DNA from: Betaproteobacteria bacterium
GTDB lineage: Bacteria; Pseudomonadota; Gammaproteobacteria; Burkholderiales; Rhodocyclaceae
NCBI GenBank assembly: GCA_016709965.1
Contig: JADJLT010000006.1
Span: forward strand, 744,001 to 808,000
Reading direction: 5' to 3'
DNA: 64,000 nt
Part shown: one piece after another, positions 34,096 to 43,142 of the stretch
How the letters are laid out: each line of letters starts with the position of its first letter
How positions within the stretch are numbered: the stretch's first letter is position 1
Translations under genes and position numbers: made by a program
Notes under the pieces: model-generated
Seen by the model: only the letters and a program-made list of their open reading frames with translations
The model's database searches: none
What the model was told of the DNA's origin: nothing

Positions 34096-35379
34096 TCAGC
34101 ACCCGATGACCTTGAACTCGACACGACGATCCAGTGCATCGCTGGCATCATCACGGCCGGTGCCCACCATCGTTTGTCGCGATCCCACGCCATTGGCAAT
34201 CATTCGCTTGGCAAGCAGAGGGGAGGCGCTGGCCAGTCGTCCCTTCACATACTCCGCACGCAACAGTGACAGCCGTTCATTCAAGGGCTCGGGACCGGTC
34301 GGGCTGGTATGGCCGGTCACTTCCAGGCAGCTGCTGACCCCCGAGGTTTGCCGTGCGATGGTTTTCAGCCAGACAGGGTAGGGGCCGCTCAGCTTCTTGT
34401 CCTGCACGAAGGCGGTTGATCCGGGGCGGAACAGGAATTTGACCGCCAGGCGCTTATGTTCAAGCCCGAAGTCGACAATCCTGGCGAAGGCAGCTTCCGC
34501 CTGTTGCTGACGGCCCAGCTTCCAGTTGGCCAAGTAGATGCCGTTGTGTACGCGGAACTGGTTGCCGGCCGGCGTTGCCAGCGCATTTTGGTAAAGCTCA
34601 AGCGAATCCTGATAACGCCCGGCATCATAGGCATCAATCGCTTCGGAAACCAGCGAAGCGGCGATGATGCGATCCAGGTAAAGCGGGTTGATCGGGTCGC
34701 CCGCCTTGGTGCCCTGGCAAGTCTTGATGTAGCCCTCGGTCGCCGGATCATCGGACCACGCCGGGGCATCGCGGAAAAAGGCCAGCGGGGTCGGGTCGAC
34801 GCCCTCGGGCAGCGCGAATGCCAAACCTTTGCTGACCAGTTTGCCGCTACGCAAATCGGCCAGTGCAAAGCAGATGCGATAGGTTTCACGTAGGCCAGCG
34901 GTCTTGCGCTCGGCATTGACCCCGGTGAACGTGCCAATCAGCACCAGCGGGCTCTTGGCCACATTGGCCGCTGAAAACGCCTGCACGTCGAACTGCGGAT
35001 AGTGCTGGTGCATCAAATCGCTCAGCCGCTTACCCATCGAGCGCGTGGCGACCGATTGGGCGCCGGTCATGCCGTCGACCAGCGGGTCGATCACCAGCGC
35101 GTATTTCGGCTGGGCCGGGCTGCCGGCCGGCGGTAGTTTGGCATTGGAAAACAAGGCCGTTGCAGCGCTCAAGACCGCCTGGTCGTAGGGCTGGGCGGGT
35201 GGTGGGGTATTGGGTGCAGCCGCCGGGGATGACGAACTGCTTGCAGTGGGTAGGGCTGATGCCGGTGTCGACGAACCGGTGAATTCCTTGAGGCTGTCGC
35301 AGCCGGTGACCAGTAGCAGGGCGGCAAAAGCTGTACTGAACAAGGCTGAAGGAAATAGGTGTTTGTATGCGAAATTCAT
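34096..35379 (-). CDS. OmpA-type lipoprotein with TPR region, coupled to the TIR protein
   Basis: 427 residues from ATG 35379, which overlaps the TIR stop as ATGA; a GTG at 35388 is less likely. Lipobox LLLVTGC at about residue 25. A Pro/Ser-rich linker follows, then a domain like FlgO/CsgG-type lipoproteins (YALVIDPLVDGMTGAQSVATRSMGKRLSDL). A short TPR-like part (AIDAYDAGRYQDSLELYQNAL) comes next. The C-terminal OmpA domain (about 310-427) is recognisable by CLEVTGHTSPTGPEPLNERLSLLRAEYVKGRL and DDASDALDRRVEFKVIGC, so it should bind peptidoglycan. It is probably anchored in the outer membrane. The tight coupling with a TIR protein suggests joint work in the envelope. Confidence 0.82.
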   Translation of the reverse strand: MNFAYKHLFPSALFSTAFAALLLVTGCDSLKEFTGSSTPASALPTASSSSSPAAAPNTPPPAQPYDQAVLSAATALFSNAKLPPAGSPAQPKYALVIDPLVDGMTGAQSVATRSMGKRLSDLMHQHYPQFDVQAFSAANVAKSPLVLIGTFTGVNAERKTAGLRETYRICFALADLRSGKLVSKGLAFALPEGVDPTPLAFFRDAPAWSDDPATEGYIKTCQGTKAGDPINPLYLDRIIAASLVSEAIDAYDAGRYQDSLELYQNALATPAGNQFRVHNGIYLANWKLGRQQQAEAAFARIVDFGLEHKRLAVKFLFRPGSTAFVQDKKLSGPYPVWLKTIARQTSGVSSCLEVTGHTSPTGPEPLNERLSLLRAEYVKGRLASASPLLAKRMIANGVGSRQTMVGTGRDDASDALDRRVEFKVIGC

Positions 35380-36329
35380 CTTTTGCACTTTCCGTCAAAA
35401 ATGGTTTGCTCAACACTATTCAGCGTCTCGCCAAGCTGGATTTTTGCCAGCCATTCGGAGCAATGGTCGTATGGTCGGAATGCTTCGCCACGTTTCGTGG
35501 AGGCCTTCGTATCAGGCAGCGTCTTGCTGCCGGAGCGCGTCAACGTCGATGCCTCCATTGCCGTGCGCGATGCCTCCAATTTGTTGAACGCCTCATCTAT
35601 ATTCTTACGCTGAACGCTTGCGGTGGGCGGGGGGGTAGTGGCCGGGGAAGTTGGCGGCATGCTGATCTCCGGTTGCTGGCTGACAGGTGCCGGAGCAGGT
35701 GTTGCCGGCACGGTATGCTGGCGCGACGATAGTCCGATGGTCACAACTACCGCTGCCAAAAGCAGGCTGCCTGCCAGCGCCCAAAGTTGCCAGCGAGGTT
35801 TACTACTGGACGCGGCCGGTGGCGAATAGCCGGGTAGTTCAGTCTTGCCGTAGGGCAAATCACCATCAGTTTTTGTATTGCCTTGGCCGGTTGGGCGCGG
35901 GCCATCAGACCCAGTTTTGTCCGCAGCATGAGATGCCGGCTTGCCTAGCAGGTTCTCAAGGTCTGTCAGCAACATACGCAGGCCATCGAAATCGGGCGAG
36001 CCATCCCAGCCAGTCAGATCGGCCGCCTGGATTTCGCGAAAGCCGGCTGGCGGGCGCACATTTTCTATCATTACCGGCACTAGCTTGTGCTGGCGGCGCC
36101 CCTCGCTGGCCTCTTCGTAAACCCACTCGCTTTCGATTGATTTGGCTGACCACAAGACCACCATGCAACGCATGTCTTCCAGCGCATGGTCAAGCACGGT
36201 CCGCCAAGTTTCTCCGGCCGGAATCCGCCGGTCCCACCAGACGCTCCAGCCGGCAGAACCAAGCACCTCGGCAATACGTCGCGCCGTGTCGCGGTCCCGC
36301 TCGGTATAGCTCAGGAAAATATCGGTCAT
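35376..36329 (-). CDS. TIR-domain protein with one transmembrane segment and a periplasmic tail
   Basis: 317 residues. The N-terminal TIR domain (about 2-130) has MTDIFLSYTERDRDTARRIAEVL, GWSVWWDRRIPAGETW, CMVVLWSAKSIESEWVYEEA and KLVPVMIENVRPPAGF. E73 in EWVYEEA is at the place of the catalytic glutamate of NAD-cleaving TIR domains. A Pro/Gly/Ser linker follows (131-178), then one membrane helix (about 181-200, QLWALAGSLLLAAVVVTIGL). A proline-rich periplasmic stalk and a small C-terminal part (FRPYDHCSEWLAKIQLGETLNSVEQTIFDGKCK) with two cysteines end the protein. The TIR part should be cytosolic. Whether it is an NADase, a scaffold or a defence effector is open. Confidence 0.85.
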   Translation of the reverse strand: MTDIFLSYTERDRDTARRIAEVLGSAGWSVWWDRRIPAGETWRTVLDHALEDMRCMVVLWSAKSIESEWVYEEASEGRRQHKLVPVMIENVRPPAGFREIQAADLTGWDGSPDFDGLRMLLTDLENLLGKPASHAADKTGSDGPRPTGQGNTKTDGDLPYGKTELPGYSPPAASSSKPRWQLWALAGSLLLAAVVVTIGLSSRQHTVPATPAPAPVSQQPEISMPPTSPATTPPPTASVQRKNIDEAFNKLEASRTAMEASTLTRSGSKTLPDTKASTKRGEAFRPYDHCSEWLAKIQLGETLNSVEQTIFDGKCKR

Positions 36330-36546
36330 CCCCTACCCCATTGAGGCCAGAAAAACCAGAAAATCCGTGGATTGGCCAGCCCGCTCAGTCGGCGGGTAGT
36401 ACCTTTGATGTCAGCATGCCGGTTAACCTCGTCTGGTCGACCGCGCAGATAGTATTCCGTTCAATTAGAGCAGGCGAAAGGCGTCAATGGGATGTCGTTG
36501 TTGCACAATCATCCGCCATTGACTTTCAGACACCTCTCGCACTGTT
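36330..36546. other. Gap between YkgJ-type and TIR genes
   Basis: 217 bases that should hold the promoter of the TIR/OmpA pair. A weak match to the dispersed-repeat core (GGTCGACCGCG near 36436) lies here. Nothing else is clear. Confidence 0.4.
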
Positions 36547-37092
36547 TTACCGATCTGCATTGCCGTTGCCAGATCGCCTTCGCACTGACAAGGTGACCAG
36601 AAAGGGGAACTCCTTGTCGGCGGTCTGGACGATGCGGAACTCAGGCCCGACGGTGTCGGCAATGCTCTTAGCCAGCGCCCCGATGTCTACGGCTTCGCAG
36701 CGCAGGTCTGCGACAACGCAGCCTTGATCTTCATACACAGGAAAGTCGCTGCAACCCGCTGGCTTGATTTCCTGACCGTAAACCCGGCAGGATGAACCTG
36801 CGTCGTCGTAGGCGGGGCAGGGCTTGCTATGGATATAGTAAAGGCCATTCCCCGCCCGGATTTCTTCCGGGCCTTTGCCGAGGTCCAGGCGCTTATCGAA
36901 GGCATGGCGCGACTCTTCGAGATGCCAGAATGACTTGACTTGCTTCCATTCCAGTTCGAGGACGAGAGTGTCGAGCCGGCAACACGGCTTCGAACACGTG
37001 GTGCAATGAGGGATAACGGCAGCGGTCTGATAGGCGGCAGCTGCGGTGGCAAGATCATTTGCCCGCCGGCGGATGGTGTCACGTTTGCTCAT
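36547..37092 (-). CDS. YkgJ-family cysteine-cluster protein
   Basis: 181 residues from ATG 37092 (MSKRDTIRRRANDLA). The Cys motif HCTTCSKPCCRLDTL near the N-terminus and later cysteines (KPCPAYDD, SCRVY, PAGCSDFPV) match the YkgJ pattern of CxxCxxxCC plus later Cys, thought to bind zinc or an Fe-S cluster. YIHSKPCPAYDDAGSSCRVYGQEIKPAGCSDFPVYEDQGC agrees with family members that keep C..Y....RP..C..FP. The function is unknown. Nothing links it clearly to the genes around it. Confidence 0.85.
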   Translation of the reverse strand: MSKRDTIRRRANDLATAAAAYQTAAVIPHCTTCSKPCCRLDTLVLELEWKQVKSFWHLEESRHAFDKRLDLGKGPEEIRAGNGLYYIHSKPCPAYDDAGSSCRVYGQEIKPAGCSDFPVYEDQGCVVADLRCEAVDIGALAKSIADTVGPEFRIVQTADKEFPFLVTLSVRRRSGNGNADR

Positions 37093-37289
37093 CGAAGAAC
37101 AGACCGGGAAAGTGCAGGGGATTGTAGGGTTAGGGTCATCGCGCACTGATAGCACGATCCCGAAGCGGGATGCAAGGGGATGAAGGGCAATAGAACGAGC
37201 AGAAACCGTCTCAGCCTGGTCGTATTTCCGAAAAAGGCTGCTTTACCAAATCGACTCAGCTGTAGATCGCGGTTTTCAACACCCCGGAA

Positions 37290-37327
37290 ATTTCAATTTC
37301 GGCCAAAATTCCCGGTTGACCGCAGTA
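37290..37327 (+). repeat. Dispersed repeat, copy 5
   Basis: ATTTCAATTTCGGCCA then AAATTCCCGGTTGACCGCAG, 28 bases beyond the stop of the gene at 37356-37844. The T-run is shorter than in other copies. The 263-base gap 37093-37355 otherwise holds only the YkgJ upstream region. Confidence 0.75.
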
Positions 37328-37355
37328 ATCGAATTCAGGCGGCAACTTGGATGAC

Positions 37356-37844
37356 TTATTTCCGTCGGCAGGGCTTGCCTTCGTATTCATGCCGGTGCAG
37401 CGCATATTGCCGGCCGTTCCATCGCTCAACCGGGAAGCAGAAACCAGGTCCGCCGATTTCGATGTCCGGCCAGCCACCGACCCCCTTGCCGCTCAGGAAG
37501 GTGATCATGCCCGTGCCGTTGGTGATCAGCTTCCAGCTGCCATTGGCCTGCTTGCTGACCAGGCTGTAGCCGGCGCCCGTATTGCCGTAGCAGTAGGTGC
37601 CGCCTTCAGTAATGACCGCTTCGGGGAGACCATCGCCGTTGATGTCGCGGACATCCTCGATGGCACCCGGGGAGTAGGTCGGGGTCGGGTCATCGCAGGC
37701 TTGCCAGCGCTTGCCCTTGAGCTTGAAGCCGGCGGCCTTGAAGGCTGCAGCTTGGTCAGCTGGCGAGAGCTTTTCCGGTGCGCCGAGTACGGTGGTGCAG
37801 GTAAAAGTCAGTACGGAGCTGGCGATCAGGAGGCTTGTTTTCAT
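37356..37844 (-). CDS. Secreted hypothetical protein
   Basis: 162 residues with signal peptide MKTSLLIASSVLTFTCTTVLGA. After KLSPADQAAAFKAAGFKLKGKRWQACDDP, the segment VRDINGDGLPEAVITEGGTYCYGNTGAGYSLV has a DxNxDGxxE calcium-binding-like motif as in VCBS/FG-GAP repeats. GPGFCFPVERWNGRQY and the tail EYEGKPCRRK follow. Four cysteines in the mature part suggest disulfides. I do not recognise a function. It lies downstream of the cytochrome operon on the same strand, 68 bases after it, and may be co-transcribed. Confidence 0.7.
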   Translation of the reverse strand: MKTSLLIASSVLTFTCTTVLGAPEKLSPADQAAAFKAAGFKLKGKRWQACDDPTPTYSPGAIEDVRDINGDGLPEAVITEGGTYCYGNTGAGYSLVSKQANGSWKLITNGTGMITFLSGKGVGGWPDIEIGGPGFCFPVERWNGRQYALHRHEYEGKPCRRK

Positions 37845-37912
37845 ACGACACCTTCCTTTCCGAATGGGTGGGGGGCCGGGCTGAGTATTGTCAATAGTCA
37901 GCCCGGGGCGTT

Positions 37913-39391
37913 TTACAGAGTTTTCAGGTATTCGATCAACGCATCCTTTTCCGTGGCTGACAGGCGCGTGCCGAATTCATGCCCTTGGTTGCCGCCGCCC
38001 TTGCTTGCCGTGTCAAGCCGGGTACCGACGCGTTTGGCTTCCGGTGAATCGGTGACAAAACCTAGCTTGGTCTGGTCGTAGACGTCGTAGCCGCGCCAGA
38101 AAACCTTGGGCCGGCTGGCGGCGGGTTCGAGAAGATCGCGCAGAGTAGCAACGGAGCCGTTGTGCAGATAAGGCGCCTTCAGCCAGATGCCGTCGAGGAA
38201 GGGGGCGACGTAACCGATCAGGTCTTCCTCGACCAGTCCTTTGCGTTCCAAACCCATGTCCTTGACGACCTGGTTGGCCTTGATGGCGGCACCCTTGTTC
38301 CACGAATCGAGCCTGCCGCGGTCAGTGCCGACAGCCGCGAGTGGCAAGGGCGTGCCGGTTTTGTCGCTGGCGTGGCAGGCGGCGCAATTGGCGTCAAACA
38401 ATGGCTTGCCGGCAGTTGCCTTGGCTGTGTTGATGGCAAACGGATATTTCGGCGCGGGTAGTTCGGAGAGGTAGTCCTTGAGCCATTTTACTTGGCCGAC
38501 GAAATCGGCCTTGTTGGCCGGTGCGGCGCCGAGCACGCCGAGGGCGGAATCCATGATCACCGAGTAAGCGTCGTTGCTGTCGCCGGCGTAGTTCATCCGG
38601 TGGCCTTTTTCCCAGACGTATTTCTTCAGGTTCCAGATCGAGGGCATGTCGGTCGGCCCGAAGGTGTCGTCCATTGGCGCCTTGATCATGAAGTACTTGG
38701 TCAGGTTCATCGCATCGTCGCGGCCGCGTCCCCAGTCCGGGAAATCCTTGCGGTACACCCAGGCAAATTGGGCTTCGCGTTCGAGCAGGCGCTTCTTGGT
38801 GATCGGGATGATGAAGAAGCGATAGAGCAGTTTGTCGATGAAGTCGAGGTCAGCCACCCGGTTGATTTCGGCCATCAGGATGTCGGCGTTGAAGCGCGGG
38901 TCCTTGGCGCAGTCGATCAGGTAGCGGAAGAAGCCTTCGACATTGGTGGTATGTCCCGATCCGCCGACCACGAAGACGGGGTTGGAATCGATTTTCTCGC
39001 GGTAGCTGGTGGTGTGGCAGACGGCGCAATTGTTGGCAACGCGGTCGAAGCCAATTTTTTTCTTGGTGAAGCCGACCGGCAATTCCTGGCCTTGTTCCCA
39101 CGGCACGCCAAGTGAGGCATAGCCGCCGGGGATGACCAGGCCGTCCTGGGTCAGCTTTTCCGGGAAGATGCGGGGCAGGACATAGAAGATCCAGTAGGGC
39201 ACGCCGGCGTCGTTCTCGGCGCCAATGGAGCCGTACTTGAAGCGCATTTCCGGTGTCGCGGTCACCCAGTCGGGCTGCGGATACTGGCGGAAGCCGCGGT
39301 CATAGCCGATCATGCCGCCGATGGCGGCGACGACGAGCAGGGCGAGGCCGATGTACTTGAACCAGGTCTTGCAGGAGCAGGATGTAGTCAT
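37913..39391 (-). CDS. Di-haem c-type cytochrome, peroxidase/RoxA-like superfamily (copy A)
   Basis: 492 residues. An N-terminal membrane anchor or uncleaved signal (WFKYIGLALLVVAAIGGMIGY) follows the unusual MTTSCSCKT. Two haem-binding motifs are present: NCAVCH at about 121 and NCAACH at about 334. Near the C-terminus LKAPYLHNGSVATLRDLLEPAASRPKVFWRGYDVYD is a block shared with di-haem peroxidase/rubber-oxygenase-type proteins (LHNGSVPSLRDLL). It aligns along its length with the next gene, so they are paralogues. Likely periplasmic or anchored facing the periplasm. Last gene of the five-gene cytochrome set. Substrate unknown; 'peroxidase' is only a superfamily label. Confidence 0.85.
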   Translation of the reverse strand: MTTSCSCKTWFKYIGLALLVVAAIGGMIGYDRGFRQYPQPDWVTATPEMRFKYGSIGAENDAGVPYWIFYVLPRIFPEKLTQDGLVIPGGYASLGVPWEQGQELPVGFTKKKIGFDRVANNCAVCHTTSYREKIDSNPVFVVGGSGHTTNVEGFFRYLIDCAKDPRFNADILMAEINRVADLDFIDKLLYRFFIIPITKKRLLEREAQFAWVYRKDFPDWGRGRDDAMNLTKYFMIKAPMDDTFGPTDMPSIWNLKKYVWEKGHRMNYAGDSNDAYSVIMDSALGVLGAAPANKADFVGQVKWLKDYLSELPAPKYPFAINTAKATAGKPLFDANCAACHASDKTGTPLPLAAVGTDRGRLDSWNKGAAIKANQVVKDMGLERKGLVEEDLIGYVAPFLDGIWLKAPYLHNGSVATLRDLLEPAASRPKVFWRGYDVYDQTKLGFVTDSPEAKRVGTRLDTASKGGGNQGHEFGTRLSATEKDALIEYLKTL

Positions 39392-39404
39392 GATTTCGTG
39401 CCTC

Positions 39405-40937
39405 TCAGAATGTCTTCAGGAACTCGACCAGCGCGGCTTTGTCCGCGCTGCTCAGTTCGGTGCCGTAGGCCTTGCCCTCGTGACCGCCGTTGCCGTTGCC
39501 GGGCAGGGCGGTGTCGAGGCGGAAGAATTTCTTGCCACTGGCTTCGGCAATGTTTGACACGAAGCCGACTTTTACCGGGTCATAAACGTCGTTGCCGCGG
39601 TAGAAGGCTTTCGGACGTTTGGCGGCCGGTTCGAGCAGGTCGCGCAGGCTGGGCACCGAGCCGTTGTGCAGGTAGGGCGCCCTCAACCACAGGCCGTCGA
39701 GCGGCATGTTGGCGTAGCCGTGGGTTTTCTGGAAATGCGTGAAGCGCCAAGGGTAGCTGGCGTAGAGCGTGGCTTGATTGACGGCCAGCGTGTAGGTGTA
39801 GGAATCCAGTCGGCGGCGGTCGGTGCCGATTTTGGCCAGCGGCTCGACTGTACCAACATACTCGCCGCTGAAATCGCTGCCCGAAACGCCGTGGCACGAC
39901 GCGCAGTATTGCTGATAGACCGGGGCGCCCTGCGCGGCAAGCTTGCGGTCAACCGGGAAAAAGTCGGTAAAAGCAGGGGGCACGGCATCCATGATCCACG
40001 CCTCGACGCGCTTGATGCGCTGGATGTCGATGGTGGGTGGTGTCGTGCCGGTGCCGAAGGCGGCGCTCTTGTTGCGCTCCTCGACCGTGGTGTTGTTACC
40101 GTCCCAGTGCAGCTGCATTTCCTTCGGCTCCTTGCGCTGGCGCTGCCGCCAGATCGACGGGAAGTCGGCCGGCGCGTCGAATTCCTTGGGGTCCAGATGG
40201 CTCATCGGGAAATTGAAGATGACCTTGGCCGAGTTGAAGGTGTCGACCCGGCCCGGCCCCCATTCGTGTTGCTTGAACACCCAGTCGAAACGCCCGGCCA
40301 GCGCCAGCACCCGGTCGCGCATGATGGCGATGGCGATGGGGTAGACCAGATAGCGGTCGAGCAGGTCGAGGTTGGCGCCTTGTTTCTCGATCTCCGGCAG
40401 GATGTATTCCTTGGAAAACTTCGGGTCAGCAGCGCAGCGGAAGAAGAATTCCTCGAATCCCTTCATATTGAACGTGGCGGCCGGCATGCCGAGGACGACG
40501 GTGGCCGGTTTGTCGGCGGCAGTGCGCACGGTGCTGACATGGCAGGCAGCGCAATTGACGAAAACGCGGTCGATACCCTGGTAGCGGCGTTGCGAGGTAC
40601 CGACCGGCAGATCGCGGTCGCTGCCGTCGGGATTTTTCTCATAGACCATGCCCAGCGATTGGTAACCCTTGCCGGGCAGGTATTGCGGGCAGACTTCGGG
40701 TAGCGCCTTCCAGATCCAGTACGGGAAGCCCATCTCGTGCTCGCCGCCGGTCGAACCGTATTTGAAATGCTCTGCCGGGTTGGCGTAGTCGACCGGGATG
40801 TCTTCGCCGAAGCGCTTGAGCAACAGCAACCCGATGAAGCCTGGAATGACGATGGTGACGACAAAGAGAATCAGGAAGCGGCGCTTCCAGGGGCTGGCGG
40901 GCTGTTCGCCGGGGCTTGGTTCGAATTGTTGGTTCAT
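39405..40937 (-). CDS. Di-haem c-type cytochrome, paralogue (copy B)
   Basis: 510 residues. One N-terminal membrane segment (RRFLILFVVTIVIPGFIGLLLLKRF), haem motifs NCAACH at about 127 and YCASCH at about 343. Shared blocks with copy A include EHFKYGSTGGEHEMGFPYWIWKALPEVCPQYL, QRRYQGIDRVFVNCAACH and PYLHNGSVPSLRDLLEPAAKRPKAFYRGNDVYDPVKVGFVS. A copy of the dispersed repeat lies in frame at 39943-39974 (coding TDFFPVDRKLAAQG). Separated from copy A by 13 bases. Likely works with it in electron transfer or oxidation outside the cytosol. Confidence 0.85.
   Translation of the reverse strand: MNQQFEPSPGEQPASPWKRRFLILFVVTIVIPGFIGLLLLKRFGEDIPVDYANPAEHFKYGSTGGEHEMGFPYWIWKALPEVCPQYLPGKGYQSLGMVYEKNPDGSDRDLPVGTSQRRYQGIDRVFVNCAACHVSTVRTAADKPATVVLGMPAATFNMKGFEEFFFRCAADPKFSKEYILPEIEKQGANLDLLDRYLVYPIAIAIMRDRVLALAGRFDWVFKQHEWGPGRVDTFNSAKVIFNFPMSHLDPKEFDAPADFPSIWRQRQRKEPKEMQLHWDGNNTTVEERNKSAAFGTGTTPPTIDIQRIKRVEAWIMDAVPPAFTDFFPVDRKLAAQGAPVYQQYCASCHGVSGSDFSGEYVGTVEPLAKIGTDRRRLDSYTYTLAVNQATLYASYPWRFTHFQKTHGYANMPLDGLWLRAPYLHNGSVPSLRDLLEPAAKRPKAFYRGNDVYDPVKVGFVSNIAEASGKKFFRLDTALPGNGNGGHEGKAYGTELSSADKAALVEFLKTF
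39943..39974 (-). repeat. Dispersed repeat, diverged copy inside cytochrome copy B
   Basis: On the minus strand TTTTACCGACTTTTTCCCGG is followed by TTGACCGCAAG. In frame, coding FTDFFPVDRKL. Confidence 0.55.
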
Positions 40938-40961
40938 GGAGCTCCCCTTTGGGTTTTGATT

Positions 40962-43115
40962 TTATTGAGTTGGCAGACAAGGACGCAGGGATTCATAGCC
41001 ACCGGCCAGCAATTCGTTCAGGTTCGGTGGACGCCCGTTTTCGGCGCGTAGCCAGTCGCTGACCTGGGCGAGCAGGGCGGTGCGGGTTGGGCTGTTCTTC
41101 CAGCTGGCGATATCGCTGGCGAAGGCGGGTAGCATGCTCTCCGGTGGCATCGGCGTCTTGTCGCGGTGTTCCGGCACCAGATCGGCCATGGCCAGGCGCA
41201 CATATAGGCGGGGCGCGCAATGGCGCAGGCGGGCCACAACCTGGGGACCATTGCCGGTCAGGAAATTGGGTGGGAAGGTCTCGGCCGAACGGTGACAGGT
41301 CGCGCAGTAGGGATAAAACCGTTGTATGCCCTCATCAATCGGCGCATTGGTGCTGTCTCCGGGGATGGCGGCGACTACTTCCAGTCGAGGCGGCGGCAAT
41401 GCGTCGGCCGCCTGGCAGCAGGCTGGCGAACGAGCCGCACCGAGGCTACTTAGCAGCGCCGTGAATAGTTCGGTACGGGGAATCGGCGTTGCGCCAAACA
41501 ACTTCTCGCCTTGCGGCGATTCGAGCAGCTTTGCAACCGCCTTGTCGATTGCGGCAAAATCTTCGCGAATTTCCAGCGCAACCTCGCCGCTGCCGGCATT
41601 GCCGGCATTGCCGGAAGCGGCACGAAAGCTCAGCCGAGCCAAGGCATGACCTTCGGCTGTGCGCGGTAGTTGTCCATTCAGGCGGGGGGTTAAGCTTGAA
41701 TCACCAGTCGCACTGATCAGTTCGATGTTGCTCAGTGCGGTACCGCCCGGCAGCCTGAACCGGCTGATCTGGCCACTGATCGGGCGACCGGCTTTCACCG
41801 ACAGGGTGGCGGTAAGGCTCGGCCCTGATTGGCCAGATGAAGGATTGCATTGTACGGACCAGCGGGAGGCGGTGATTGCGATCCGGCAAGTTGAAACTTT
41901 ACGAGTAGTGGCGACGCCTGTTTGCCGGACAAGGGCCGTTTCGAGATTTTGTCGGTCCGCGGCAGAAACGAATTCGGACAGACCAGAGATCAGCGTGTTC
42001 ATGGCGCCCGGTGCTGCCGGCTGCCAGGTATCTCGCGGCTGGCGGGGCAGTAGCGGGTCGAAACGCGCCGCAACATGGGAAAAGGCGATCCTTGCGCCAC
42101 GTTCCTCCGGCCAACTGCCCATGCCATCCAATGGATTTCGGTTGGGTAAATCGGGATTGCCGATGGCCAAGCCACCGGGCCAGCGCTGGCTGGCTTCCTT
42201 GAACAGCGGCTCGACGACTGCTTGGCGAAAATCGTTATCGGGCGCCCATGTCTGGCCGCCGGACAGTGAATGGCGCAGGGCAGCGACGAACAGGCCGGCC
42301 CGACAACGGCGGGCCGAGAGAGCGGCATTGCCACAGCCTTCACGCCACAGGCGCTGGGTCAGCGCGAAGCCATTGGCGCGTTCGGTGGCGTTGTCGATGG
42401 CATAAGGGATGTCGACGCCGCGTCCGGGCGGGATGCCGTAGAAGCTGCGGCCGCTGGCCGAGAGCAGGCTGGCGATTTTTGGGTTGGCATTGGTTTCATC
42501 CCACAGGGCGCGGGAAAAAATGGGCGAGCCGTTCTGGTGGCAGGCAAAACAGAGATTACGGTTGGCGTAATAAATCTGTGGCTTGCCGCCGGCGCGGTAA
42601 TCCTTGACCAACTGGAATTCGAAACGCCCGGCGCTTTCGTTGTAGCTGATGACTTCCAGTACCGACGATTTTTCCTGATAGCCGATGTACAGGCGGTCCT
42701 TCAGGAAAAATTTCGAATTTGGGCTATTTTCCGAGTCGACCGCAACAACCACCCGCGGGAAGGCGAAATAGTCCGGGGCGGCCGCCGTGCGCTGCAGCGA
42801 ACGGCCGAGCGGGATCAGGATGCGTTTGGCGGGTGGCAGCGGGTTGGCCGAATCACGGGCCAGTTCGCTGTCGAGGCGGGTGAGGAGGGATTCAAACGGC
42901 CAGGGCAACTCGATGCTGCTCCGGCCATTGCGCGAGATGGCAAAGAGTTGATCAAACAGGGAGCGCCCGCTCGGCGGCAGGTTTTCACCGGCCAGGCTTG
43001 GCGTGACTACCCAGCTTGGCGCGACGGAAGGCGTTTCAGCCGCCGCATGCATGCTTGCCCCCGGCCCGCAGGCCAAGGCAAGCAGGCCGGCGAGCGTGGT
43101 GTTGCGCAATGTCAT
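40962..43115 (-). CDS. Large secreted di-haem protein of the cytochrome cluster
   Basis: 717 residues from ATG 43115; the frame is open upstream but MTLRNTTLAGLLALACGPGASMHAAAE is the natural signal peptide. Two haem motifs stand far apart: NLCFACHQNG at about 188 and YCATCHRS at about 603. The middle part has LPRQPRDTWQPAAPGAMNTLISGLSEF and a region of 100 or more residues rich in beta structure (TATLSVKAGRPISGQISRFRLPGG). I do not recognise a family beyond c-type cytochrome. A diverged repeat copy (42708-42747) is in frame. Three genes on, two short-range paralogous cytochromes follow. It may be a structural or docking part of the complex. Confidence 0.75.
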   Translation of the reverse strand: MTLRNTTLAGLLALACGPGASMHAAAETPSVAPSWVVTPSLAGENLPPSGRSLFDQLFAISRNGRSSIELPWPFESLLTRLDSELARDSANPLPPAKRILIPLGRSLQRTAAAPDYFAFPRVVVAVDSENSPNSKFFLKDRLYIGYQEKSSVLEVISYNESAGRFEFQLVKDYRAGGKPQIYYANRNLCFACHQNGSPIFSRALWDETNANPKIASLLSASGRSFYGIPPGRGVDIPYAIDNATERANGFALTQRLWREGCGNAALSARRCRAGLFVAALRHSLSGGQTWAPDNDFRQAVVEPLFKEASQRWPGGLAIGNPDLPNRNPLDGMGSWPEERGARIAFSHVAARFDPLLPRQPRDTWQPAAPGAMNTLISGLSEFVSAADRQNLETALVRQTGVATTRKVSTCRIAITASRWSVQCNPSSGQSGPSLTATLSVKAGRPISGQISRFRLPGGTALSNIELISATGDSSLTPRLNGQLPRTAEGHALARLSFRAASGNAGNAGSGEVALEIREDFAAIDKAVAKLLESPQGEKLFGATPIPRTELFTALLSSLGAARSPACCQAADALPPPRLEVVAAIPGDSTNAPIDEGIQRFYPYCATCHRSAETFPPNFLTGNGPQVVARLRHCAPRLYVRLAMADLVPEHRDKTPMPPESMLPAFASDIASWKNSPTRTALLAQVSDWLRAENGRPPNLNELLAGGYESLRPCLPTQ
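42708..42747 (+). repeat. Dispersed repeat, weak copy inside the 717-residue protein gene
   Basis: AATTTGGGCTATTTTCCGAG then TCGACCGCAAC. The core has TCGACC instead of TTGACC, so it is weaker than intergenic copies. Confidence 0.4.
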
Positions 43116-43142
43116 GACCGGTGTCCATGACCAGACCACAGA

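Noticed and set aside
36429..36445. GGTCGACCGCG as another dispersed repeat copy
   Set aside because: Only the core is similar; the T-run and AT-rich lead are missing.
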